Source of the DNA: Methylotenera sp. UBA6020 | GTDB lineage: Bacteria > Pseudomonadota > Gammaproteobacteria > Burkholderiales > Methylophilaceae | Assembly (NCBI GenBank): GCA_002429455.1 | Contig: DIZU01000005.1 | Location: 16,941-26,320, forward strand | Direction: 5' to 3' | DNA: 9,380 nt | Shown: piece by piece, positions 1 to 6,175 of the stretch | Layout of the letters: every line of letters begins with the position of its first letter | How positions within the stretch are numbered: position 1 is the first letter of the stretch | The notes under the pieces: model-generated | Database searches by the model: none | Seen by the model: the letters and a program-made list of their open reading frames with translations, nothing else | What the model was told of the DNA's origin: nothing | Program-made: the position numbers and the translations under genes

Positions 1-51
1 AAAACAGACGAAAGCCGTGAGTTAACCACGGAGGGAGTAATGAATGAGTAG
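1..51 (+). CDS. possible 3' end of ftsQ (partial, cut by window edge)
   Basis: In the dcw cluster the gene before ftsA is normally ftsQ. Frame 1 is open from the window edge to a TAG at 49-51, giving a tail ending ELTTEGVMNE that would overlap the ftsA start by 8 bp. Frame 2 instead stops with TAA at 23-25, and frame 3 with TGA at 18-20, so the sequence alone does not say which frame is coding. The assignment rests on gene order, and the exact end is a guess. Confidence 0.3.
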   Translation, partial: KTDESRELTTEGVMNE

Positions 52-1282
52 AGTAAAAGAAGATAAGAATTTAATCGTAGGCCTCGATATCGGCACATCA
101 AAAATTGTTGCCATTGTCGCGGAACTGCAGCCTGAGGGCACGCTTAAGGTCATCGGGCTAGGGCAGCATGTTTCACGCGGACTTAAAAAAGGCGTGGTGA
201 TTAATATCGAATCTACCATGCAATCTATACAGCGCGCGCTTGAAGAAGCGGAGCTGATGGCGGATTGTAAAATCAATAATGTGTATACCGGGATTGCCGG
301 CAGTCATATCAAAAGCTTGAACTCACATGGCATGGTCAAGATTAAGGATGCAGAAGTTTCACAGATGGATGTAGATCGCGTGATTGAAACTGCTCGTGCC
401 ATTGCCTTGCCGGCGGATCAGCAAATACTGCATATCCTCACGCAAGAATTCATCATCGACGGCCAGGAAGACGTGCGTGAACCGCTAGGTATGAGCGGCA
501 TGAAGCTGGAAGTGAAGGTACACATTGTGACGGGCGCCGTGGCTGCCGCACAAAATATCGTGAAGTGCATTAAGCGTTGCGGCATTGAGGTGAGTGATTT
601 GATATTGCAGCCACTTGCGTCCAGCCTTGCCGTGTTAACCGAAGATGAAAAAGAACTGGGCGTTTGCCTGGTGGATATCGGCGGCGGCACGACGGATATT
701 GCCGTATTCAAGCAAGGGGCGATACGCCATACAGCGGTAGTGCCGATTGCGGGTGATCAAATGACCAACGATGTCGCGGTCGCCTTTCGCACACCTACAC
801 AATCGGCTGAAGACATCAAAATCAAACACGGCTGTGCTTTGCGTCAACTGGCAGACCCACGCGAAGTAGTAGAAGTGCCTGGCGTTGATGGCCGCGAGCC
901 GCGCCAATTGTCAGTGCAAACCTTGGCTGAGGTATTAGAGCCGCGCGTCGTTGAGCTGTATGAGCTAGTGCTTAATGAGCTACGCCGCAGTGGTATGGAA
1001 GAGATGATTGCATCAGGCATTGTCATTACCGGTGGCTCAGCCATGATGCGCGGCATGGTGGAACTCGGCGAAGAAATCTTCCATGTGCCGGTGCGTTTGG
1101 GTATGCCACGTTATGTGGGCGGTTTATCCGAAGTGGTCAGTAATCCACGATACGCCACGGGCGTGGGCTTGGTGTTAATGGGCAAGCAGCAGTTAGAAAG
1201 GCATTTAAACGGCCAAATGGAAACCACCTCATTTGGGCGTGTATTGGAAAAAATGAGAAGTTGGTTTCAGGGTAATTTTTAG
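44..1282 (+). CDS. ftsA: cell division protein FtsA (actin-like membrane tether for FtsZ)
   Basis: FtsA is an actin-fold ATP-binding protein that tethers FtsZ filaments to the inner membrane and recruits later divisome proteins. The 412-residue product is close to the usual length (about 420 in E. coli). Visible signatures are the first phosphate loop VGLDIGTSK (residues 12-20), the second nucleotide motif LVDIGGGTTDIAVF (209-222), and the adenosine motif GIVITGGSAMMRG (325-337). The C-terminus LEKMRSWFQGNF (401-412) is the expected amphipathic membrane-targeting helix. The SHS2-type 1C domain lies roughly at 85-165. The start is ATG 44, nine bases after GGAGG at 30-34. ATG 40 is out of frame and stops after three codons. 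ftsZ follows after 110 bp, as in other proteobacterial dcw clusters. No oddities seen. Confidence 0.97.
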   Translation: MSRVKEDKNLIVGLDIGTSKIVAIVAELQPEGTLKVIGLGQHVSRGLKKGVVINIESTMQSIQRALEEAELMADCKINNVYTGIAGSHIKSLNSHGMVKIKDAEVSQMDVDRVIETARAIALPADQQILHILTQEFIIDGQEDVREPLGMSGMKLEVKVHIVTGAVAAAQNIVKCIKRCGIEVSDLILQPLASSLAVLTEDEKELGVCLVDIGGGTTDIAVFKQGAIRHTAVVPIAGDQMTNDVAVAFRTPTQSAEDIKIKHGCALRQLADPREVVEVPGVDGREPRQLSVQTLAEVLEPRVVELYELVLNELRRSGMEEMIASGIVITGGSAMMRGMVELGEEIFHVPVRLGMPRYVGGLSEVVSNPRYATGVGLVLMGKQQLERHLNGQMETTSFGRVLEKMRSWFQGNF

Positions 1283-1315
1283 TAGTAAGCAGTGAGTTAG
1301 AAGTTCTGGCAGAAG

Positions 1316-1351
1316 TACTGGGTTAAACAGAAATACTGGGTTAAACAGAAA
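1316..1351 (+). repeat. two perfect 18-bp tandem copies in the ftsA-ftsZ spacer
   Basis: TACTGGGTTAAACAGAAA occurs at 1316-1333 and again without a gap at 1334-1351. A shortened relative precedes it: GAAGTTCTGGCA at 1300-1311 matches the unit GAAGTACTGG...CA, with one substitution and the six bases GTTAAA missing. The array lies between the ftsA stop and the ftsZ ribosome binding site. No function is evident; replication slippage would produce it. Confidence 0.85.
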
Positions 1352-1378
1352 TAAACGTGCAACGGTGTAAGTTAAAAA

Positions 1379-1384
1379 GAGGAG
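1379..1384 (+). promoter_or_regulatory. ribosome binding site that fixes the ftsZ start
   Basis: GAGGAG lies eight bases before ATG 1393. The same frame is open upstream to a GTG at 1357, which would add 12 residues (MQRCKLKRGDNK). That extension runs through this Shine-Dalgarno sequence and is unlike any FtsZ N-terminus I know, so ATG 1393 is preferred. Confidence 0.85.
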
Positions 1385-1392
1385 ACAATAAA

Positions 1393-2568
1393 ATGTTTGA
1401 AATTATGGAAAAAAATTCGCAAGAAGCCGTGATTAAAGTAATTGGCGTAGGTGGTTGCGGTGGTAACGCGGTTGCTCATATGATTGAAAAGAGTGTCGGC
1501 GGTGTTGAGTTCATTTGTGCCAATACGGATATGCAAGCTTTGAAAAAGAGCCAAGCTAAAACTGTACTGCAAATGGGCGAGGCCATGACCAGAGGTTTAG
1601 GCGCAGGCGCTAAACCTGAAATTGGTCGTGATGCGGCATTAGAAGATCGTGATGCGATTGCCGAATTGATTGATGGTGCTGACATGCTGTTTATTACCGC
1701 CGGCATGGGCGGTGGGACTGGAACGGGTGCTGCACCGGTAATTGCGCAAATCGCGAAAGAAATGGGTATTTTAACCGTGGCGGTTGTGACCAAACCTTTC
1801 TCTTTTGAAGGTAAGCGCACGAAAGTCGCCGCAGATGGTCTAGAAGAATTATCAAAGTATGTAGATTCATTGATCGTCATCCCTAACGAAAAATTGATGG
1901 AAGTTTTGGGCGAAGATGTACCGTTTTTAGAGGCTTTCAGAGCGGCTAATGATGTGTTGCACAATGCGGTATCAGGCATTGCAGAAATCATCAATTGCGC
2001 AGGTACTGTCAACGTTGACTTTGCCGATGTACGTACTGTCATGAGCGAGATGGGCATGGCGATGATGGGTTCAGCGCTGGCAACCGGCCCGGATCGTGCA
2101 CGTATCGCGGCTGAACAAGCGGTGGCAAGCCCGTTGCTGGAAGACGTCAACTTAGCCAATGCGCGCGGCGTTTTAGTGAATATCACAACCTCTAGCTCTT
2201 TCAAAATGAAAGAATATTATGACGTGATGAACACGATTAAAGCCTTTACAGCCGATGATGCAACCGTCATCGTTGGCAATGTGTTTGATGAAAGTATGGG
2301 TGATGGTTTACGTGTGACAATGGTAGCTACTGGCTTAACTGGCTCGCAACGTCGCCAACAAAAACCTGAATTACGCGTGATGCCGCAACAAATGGTACGC
2401 GATGGCACTACCAATCAACCGATGTATATGGGCGGAAGCAGCGTGATGGATGATGAAGCGCCTGCCGTATTTACTTCAAATAACCGTCGTGCGCAAGTAG
2501 AAGCCATGCAAAAATCAGGTGTTGAAGAGTATGATATTCCTGCATTTTTACGTAAACAAGCGGACTAA
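1393..2568 (+). CDS. ftsZ: cell division GTPase FtsZ (tubulin homologue, Z-ring)
   Basis: FtsZ polymerises with GTP at mid-cell into the Z-ring, the scaffold of the divisome. From ATG 1393 the protein has 391 residues, a normal length. The nucleotide fold begins with VIGVGGCGGNAV (16-27). The tubulin signature GGGTGTG is at 106-112. The T7 synergy loop, with N207, D209 and D212 in NVDFAD, completes the GTPase site of the neighbouring subunit. After the C-terminal subdomain comes a variable linker (about 320-377). The conserved tail DIPAFLRKQAD (381-391) is the docking peptide for FtsA, ZipA and SlmA; both ftsA and slmA lie in this window. Base composition looks like that of the neighbouring genes. 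A long antisense ORF opposite it is a codon-usage shadow. Confidence 0.98.
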   Translation: MFEIMEKNSQEAVIKVIGVGGCGGNAVAHMIEKSVGGVEFICANTDMQALKKSQAKTVLQMGEAMTRGLGAGAKPEIGRDAALEDRDAIAELIDGADMLFITAGMGGGTGTGAAPVIAQIAKEMGILTVAVVTKPFSFEGKRTKVAADGLEELSKYVDSLIVIPNEKLMEVLGEDVPFLEAFRAANDVLHNAVSGIAEIINCAGTVNVDFADVRTVMSEMGMAMMGSALATGPDRARIAAEQAVASPLLEDVNLANARGVLVNITTSSSFKMKEYYDVMNTIKAFTADDATVIVGNVFDESMGDGLRVTMVATGLTGSQRRQQKPELRVMPQQMVRDGTTNQPMYMGGSSVMDDEAPAVFTSNNRRAQVEAMQKSGVEEYDIPAFLRKQAD

Positions 2569-2596
2569 TTGGACGAGTAGCGCTATGCAAGAAACC

Positions 2597-2626
2597 AAGC
2601 AATAAAACGATAGCATTTGCTTTTTT
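2597..2626 (+). terminator. weak terminator-like hairpin after ftsZ
   Basis: AAGCAA (2597-2602) pairs with TTGCTT (2617-2622) around a 14-base loop and runs directly into T2621-T2626. The stem is short, AT-rich and widely looped, so termination would be partial at best. Its position 29 bp after the ftsZ stop and before a long spacer suits attenuation between ftsZ and lpxC. Confidence 0.3.
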
Positions 2627-2633
2627 AGCCAAG

Positions 2634-2664
2634 CTGAAACTAGCCAGGTCAATGACAGTTTCAG
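2634..2664 (+). repeat. 8-bp perfect inverted repeat in the ftsZ-lpxC spacer
   Basis: CTGAAACT (2634-2641) and AGTTTCAG (2657-2664) are perfect inverted complements separated by 15 bases. A small inner hairpin, GTC-AAT-GAC at 2648-2656, abuts the right arm. No T-run follows, so it is not an ordinary intrinsic terminator. It could be an operator, an RNA processing hairpin or chance. Confidence 0.6.
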
Positions 2665-2693
2665 GGTTAAATATGTTACTATTTGCTTGATTA

Positions 2694-2753
2694 GTAAGGT
2701 GAATTTAACTAAGTTGGACTTACCTAAGCTGGATCATATAAGTTAAATAGCAG
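2694..2753 (+). repeat. degenerate 15-bp tandem repeat upstream of lpxC
   Basis: Successive 15-base units start at 2694, 2709, 2724 and 2739. The best pair is CTAAGTTGGACT (2709) and CTAAGCTGGATC (2724), which match at 10 of 12 positions. The first unit, GTAAGGTGAATT, is weaker and the last, TAAGTTAAATAG, keeps only the TAAG core. The repeat was seen by eye, and the outer units may be chance in AT-rich sequence. Confidence 0.45.
2714..2742 (+). promoter_or_regulatory. possible sigma-70 promoter for lpxC
   Basis: TTGGAC at 2714-2719 and TATAAG at 2737-2742 are separated by 17 bases. The -10 element matches five of six consensus positions and the -35 element three of six. The site is about 60 bp before the lpxC start and overlaps the 15-bp repeat. 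A promoter inside this 234-bp spacer is plausible, but the match is modest. Confidence 0.3.
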
Positions 2754-2802
2754 CTTGCGCAAAGTAAACCAAAGGTTTTGATATAGGAATGTTGAACGAT
2801 TG

Positions 2803-3732
2803 ATGTTAAAGCAACGTACATTGAAAAAAGCGATTAGCGCCACTGGCGTTGGGTTGCACAACGGCGAAAAGGTTACTCTTACCCTGCGCCCTGCTGCGCC
2901 TGATACCGGCATTGTTTTCACACGGGTTGATCTGCCTCAACCCAATGAAATCCTGGCTACGCCTGGCGCGGTGCATGACACACGCATGTGTTCTGCGCTA
3001 GAAACCAATGGTGTACGTGTTGCAACGGTTGAACACATTATGTCTGCGCTTGCAGGTTTGGGCGTGGACAATGTTTATATCGATGTCAACGCTGCTGAAA
3101 TACCGATTATGGATGGCAGCTCAGGCCCTTTTGTATTTTTATTGCAAGAAGCCGGCATTGTTGAACAAGCCGCAGCCAAAAAATTTATACGCGTTAAAAA
3201 AACAGTTGAAGTGATTGAAGGCGATAAGTGGGTACGTTTTGAGCCTTATCACGGCTTTAAGATTGACTTCACCATTAATTTTAATCACCCGGTTTTTGAG
3301 CATTCTGGAAATAATGTAAAAATTGATTTTGCGGTGGATTCTTACATTAAGGAAATTAGCCGTGCGCGTACTTTTGGCTTTATGCACGAAGTTGAGTATT
3401 TGCGCTCAAATGGTTTAGCACGCGGTGGTAGCCTGGACAATGCCATTGTTTTAGATGAATACCGCGTTCTGAATACAGATGGTTTGCGCTATGACGATGA
3501 GTTTGTTAAGCATAAAGTATTAGATGCGATAGGTGATTTATACATGTTAGGGCACCCAATCTTAGGAGCTTTCCATGCATATAAATCCGGCCATGCACTT
3601 AATAACCTGTTGTTACGGGCGCTATTGCAAGATGAAACTGCTTGGGAGTATGTGACTTTTGAAAAGCAGGAAGATGCTCCTGCTGCATTTTTGTCGCAAA
3701 CCAAGCAACTAATACCCGAAGCAATTTACTAA
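2803..3732 (+). CDS. lpxC: UDP-3-O-acyl-N-acetylglucosamine deacetylase LpxC
   Basis: LpxC is the zinc-dependent cytoplasmic deacetylase that catalyses the committed step of lipid A synthesis. The 309-residue protein aligns by eye from end to end with E. coli LpxC (305 residues), starting [19 protein letters not shown]. Zinc ligands H78 (in [13 protein letters not shown]), H237 and D241 (in [10 protein letters not shown]) are present, as are catalytic E77 and the H264 of KSGHALNN. The second domain has the conserved SRARTFGFM (186-194). ATG 2803 is preferred over the adjacent in-frame TTG at 2800 by family N-termini; a stop at 2779-2781 excludes longer forms. The Shine-Dalgarno is poor, with only TAGGA at 2784-2788, 14 bases from the ATG. 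The C-terminus, QLIPEAIY, lacks the E. coli FtsH-degron ending AVLA. Confidence 0.98.
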   Translation: MLKQRTLKKAISATGVGLHNGEKVTLTLRPAAPDTGIVFTRVDLPQPNEILATPGAVHDTRMCSALETNGVRVATVEHIMSALAGLGVDNVYIDVNAAEIPIMDGSSGPFVFLLQEAGIVEQAAAKKFIRVKKTVEVIEGDKWVRFEPYHGFKIDFTINFNHPVFEHSGNNVKIDFAVDSYIKEISRARTFGFMHEVEYLRSNGLARGGSLDNAIVLDEYRVLNTDGLRYDDEFVKHKVLDAIGDLYMLGHPILGAFHAYKSGHALNNLLLRALLQDETAWEYVTFEKQEDAPAAFLSQTKQLIPEAIY

Positions 3733-3769
3733 TATTAGTAGCCCATTTAATGGTTTAGTTTGAATAGCC

Positions 3770-3813
3770 AGATGTAAAAAGTTGTGATGAAAGATCAAGT
3801 GATGTAACCAAAG
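3770..3813 (+). repeat. degenerate 14-15-bp repeat in the lpxC-slt spacer
   Basis: GTGATGAAAGATCAA (3784-3798) is followed directly by GTGATGTAACCAAAG (3799-3813), which shares the first six bases and the AA after them. A looser copy, AGATGTAAAAAGTT, precedes it at 3770-3783. Similarity is low outside the GATG-AA core, so this is the least certain of the spacer repeats. Confidence 0.3.
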
Positions 3814-3831
3814 GCCAAAATAAACTAAAAG

Positions 3832-3838
3832 AAAGGGG
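3832..3838 (+). promoter_or_regulatory. ribosome binding site for the small membrane protein gene
   Basis: AAAGGGG lies six bases before GTG 3845. It supports translation beginning at this GTG and therefore a real short gene ahead of slt. Confidence 0.6.
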
Positions 3839-3844
3839 CGTGCC

Positions 3845-4040
3845 GTGTTAGTTATTCGCCTTATATTAGTGTTTTTAGTCATTACAGCGATGGTGCTGCT
3901 AGGTTTACACTTGCTTTTAGGTGGCAAGAAATATCTCTATTATTTCAAACAAATGCTTAAATACCCCCTGTTTTTTAGTCATTGTACTGGCCATAGTTAT
4001 GGTGTTACGTCTGGTATTACGTCGAGTACTGTATATATGA
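3845..4040 (+). pseudogene. small two-helix membrane protein gene with an apparent 1-base frameshift
   Basis: From GTG 3845 the frame encodes a hydrophobic helix, VIRLILVFLVITAMVLLGLH (residues 3-22), then the polar stretch GGKKYLYYFKQMLKY. After about residue 43 the same frame turns into unremarkable polar sequence and runs on into slt. In the frame gained by dropping one base, a second helix appears (LVIVLAIVMVLRLVLRRVLYI) and ends at TGA 4038-4040. This stop overlaps the slt ATG at 4037 as ATGA, a common layout for coupled genes. The repaired product is 64 residues with two membrane helices and a basic end. The extra base is most simply in the T6 run (3971-3976) or the C5 run (3964-3968). 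The second frame has a stop at 3918-3920, so the shift must lie after that. I recall similar small proteins beside slt in related bacteria but know no function. A sequencing error, a real mutation or recoding are all possible. Confidence 0.65.
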
Positions 4041-6088
4041 GTCGTGTATTTATTAATCAAAAAACTTCGCCAACCAGCATGTTTAGCCTACCTACAAACA
4101 GCAAGCAATTTCTCTCAACACTACGCTTGAGAGTGGCTTTGGCTAAGGTTTTATCAGCTCTAACTTTCACTTTATTGGCTAATCAGGCCTGGGCATTGTC
4201 AGATGATGCCTTGTTTCAGCACGCGCGTGAGTCTTATGCCGCTAAAAATGAAATTGCCCTGTCAGAAGACGCTAGTCAGCTTAAAGCCCAGCAATACCTG
4301 TTGGCGGGCTATGCAGATTACTGGCTCATGCTGTTGAGGTTAGCGCAAGCAGATAGCTCAGAGGTGGTGAGTTTTTTAAACCAGTATGCAGATATGCCCT
4401 TTGCGGACCGCTTGCGCGGCGAGTGGTTAAAGAAACTGGGCAAGCAACAAAGTTGGTCATTATTTTTTGAGCAATATGCCTATTTTCAGCGTGAAGACGT
4501 CACGGTGCAATGTTATGCCTTGTACGGCCATGTGCAGCTTGGTGATGCCGATGTAACGGCACAAGCTAAAAGCTTATGGTTAACGACCGCCGATTTACCC
4601 AGTAATTGTAGTCAGCTATTTGATGTGATGCAAAAAACTGGTGCGTTGACCACGAATGATATTTTCGCAAGGTTTAGACTAGCGTTACAAGATGGAAAAC
4701 TGAGCTTGGCTAAAACCATTGCGGCGCGCTTACCGAATTTTGATGCGGCTAATCTTAAGTTGCTTGATCGTGTTTACCAAATACCGCAATTAGTCCTTGA
4801 TAATAAAACCATCTCATTCAAAACACGCTTTGGTGCAGAGGTAAATTTATACGCGGTAGATCGCTTGGCACGTACCAAACTAGATGTCGCGATTAGTACT
4901 TATAATAAGGTGCAAAATTTATTTGAAGCGGATAATCGCGCTTTTGGTTGGGGACGTATTGCTTACCATGCGGCACGCGGCCATCATCCTAATGTGCTGA
5001 GTTTTTATACCTTAGCCGAAGACACTAATTTAGACCGGGAACAACTCGCTTGGCAGGTGCGCGCAGCATTGCGCGCTAAAGACTGGCCTACGGTGCTTAG
5101 CGCAATATTGGCCATGCAACCCACACAATCTGAGGAAAGTGCATGGCGCTATTGGAAAGCGCGCGCCTTAAAAGAGCAAGGTCAGCAAGTTGAGGCTAAT
5201 ACAATTTTTGGCCAGCTTTCAACCGAGCGGCATTACTATGGTTGGTTAGCTGCAGAAGAGTTGGAAAGTGTAATGGGCAACCCTGATGAGCATTACACCA
5301 CCACCGATATTGAAGTGACCGCAATTGCCAGCCAACCAGCCATTAAGCGTGCGCTCGAATTTCAGCGCTTAGACATGCGTTGGGAAGCAAAGTCAGAATG
5401 GGTGTGGGCGACACGTAACTTTGATGACCGTCAATTACTTGCCGCAGCCGAATACGCAATCCGCCAAAAATGGTACGACATTGCGATTATCACGGCAGAT
5501 AATACCAAGCAAACGCACGACTTTAATTTGCGCTACCCAACGCCCTATCGGGACCTAATACGAAGTTCTGCTAATAGTGAAAATTTGGATGAGGCATGGG
5601 TGTACGGCTTAACACGTCAAGAAAGCCGTTTTATGCATTATGCAAAATCAGGCGTAGGGGCTTCAGGCTTGATGCAATTGATGCCCGCTACCGCAAAATG
5701 GGCGGCGCAGCGTATGGGTATGTATGGGTATAGTAATGACATGATTCATGACTTGAGCACCAATATAGAAATTGGTACTTACTATATGCATCACACCTTG
5801 GATTTAATGGGCGGACAAGCGGTAATGGCAACTGCCGCTTACAATGCCGGACCGAGCCGAGCAAAACGCTGGATGGCGAGTGAGCCATTAGAAGCCGCCA
5901 TTTATATTGAAACTATTCCGTTTAGTGAAACTAGAAATTATGTGCAAAAAGTAATGGCAAATGCGTATATTTACGCGTCACGCTTGGGTACAAAAAGTAT
6001 GGACACTAAAGTACAAACACTTAAATCACGCTTAGGGATCATCCCAGGTAGTGGTAAGCCAGAGACGATAGAAGCAGAAAACGACTAA
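4037..6088 (+). CDS. slt: soluble lytic murein transglycosylase (Slt70 family, GH23)
   Basis: Slt cleaves the MurNAc-GlcNAc bond of peptidoglycan in the periplasm, forming 1,6-anhydro-MurNAc for wall remodelling and recycling. From ATG 4037 the protein has 683 residues (E. coli Slt70 precursor: 645). A signal peptide lies at about 29-53 (LRLRVALAKVLSALTFTLLA, cleavage probably after AWA). A long alpha-superhelical region follows (about 60-505), with a linker-type segment KARALKEQGQ near 375. The C-terminal catalytic domain has YGLTRQESRF with the catalytic acid E529, ASGLMQLMPATA (542-553), AATAYNAGP-like TAAYNAGP (599-606) and IPFSETRNYV (627-636). The frame is open upstream to GTG 3845, but those codons belong to the preceding small gene. 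ATG 4037 overlaps that gene's stop; ATG 4079 is an alternative start that also keeps the signal peptide. Confidence 0.93.
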   Translation: MSRVFINQKTSPTSMFSLPTNSKQFLSTLRLRVALAKVLSALTFTLLANQAWALSDDALFQHARESYAAKNEIALSEDASQLKAQQYLLAGYADYWLMLLRLAQADSSEVVSFLNQYADMPFADRLRGEWLKKLGKQQSWSLFFEQYAYFQREDVTVQCYALYGHVQLGDADVTAQAKSLWLTTADLPSNCSQLFDVMQKTGALTTNDIFARFRLALQDGKLSLAKTIAARLPNFDAANLKLLDRVYQIPQLVLDNKTISFKTRFGAEVNLYAVDRLARTKLDVAISTYNKVQNLFEADNRAFGWGRIAYHAARGHHPNVLSFYTLAEDTNLDREQLAWQVRAALRAKDWPTVLSAILAMQPTQSEESAWRYWKARALKEQGQQVEANTIFGQLSTERHYYGWLAAEELESVMGNPDEHYTTTDIEVTAIASQPAIKRALEFQRLDMRWEAKSEWVWATRNFDDRQLLAAAEYAIRQKWYDIAIITADNTKQTHDFNLRYPTPYRDLIRSSANSENLDEAWVYGLTRQESRFMHYAKSGVGASGLMQLMPATAKWAAQRMGMYGYSNDMIHDLSTNIEIGTYYMHHTLDLMGGQAVMATAAYNAGPSRAKRWMASEPLEAAIYIETIPFSETRNYVQKVMANAYIYASRLGTKSMDTKVQTLKSRLGIIPGSGKPETIEAEND

Positions 6089-6089
6089 C

Positions 6090-6169
6090 AGATAAGATGC
6101 TTCCAAGTTAAGACGGCACTCAGTTAAAAGATCAGCAGTTAAGAAAACCAGTCATTAAGAAAACCAGGG
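6090..6169 (+). repeat. five degenerate ~16-bp tandem units filling the slt-reductase spacer
   Basis: Units begin at 6090 (AGATAAGATGCTTCCA), 6106 (AGTTAAGACGGCACTC), 6122 (AGTTAAAAGATCAGC), 6137 (AGTTAAGAAAACCAGTC) and 6154 (ATTAAGAAAACCAGGG). The last two share the exact 13-mer TTAAGAAAACCAG (6139-6151 and 6155-6167). Nearly the whole 87-bp spacer is built this way, and the last unit carries the likely ribosome binding site CAGGG of the next gene. Confidence 0.65.
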
Positions 6170-6175
6170 TTCAAC

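Noticed and set aside
17..29. GTGAGTTAACCAC before ftsA as a SlmA binding site
   Set aside because: Only one half resembles the known palindrome GTGAGTACTCAC and the 13-base spacing is wrong. Other GTGAGT occurrences in the window are also only half sites.
1357..1392. Longer ftsZ start at GTG 1357
   Set aside because: The added 12 residues are read through the GAGGAG ribosome binding site at 1379-1384 and do not resemble FtsZ N-termini.
1476..2204. 242-codon open frame antisense to ftsZ
   Set aside because: It lies wholly inside ftsZ, has a low-complexity Ser/Ala/Pro-rich translation, no recognisable family and no ribosome binding site. It is a codon-usage shadow of a conserved gene.
3845..6088. 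A single 747-residue transglycosylase starting at GTG 3845
   Set aside because: The first 64 codons are better explained as a frameshifted separate membrane protein gene. Slt has a normal signal peptide from ATG 4037, and the small gene's restored stop overlaps that ATG.
6090..6169. Repeat-rich spacer as a CRISPR array
   Set aside because: Units are contiguous, about 16 bp and degenerate, with no unique spacers and no cas genes nearby.
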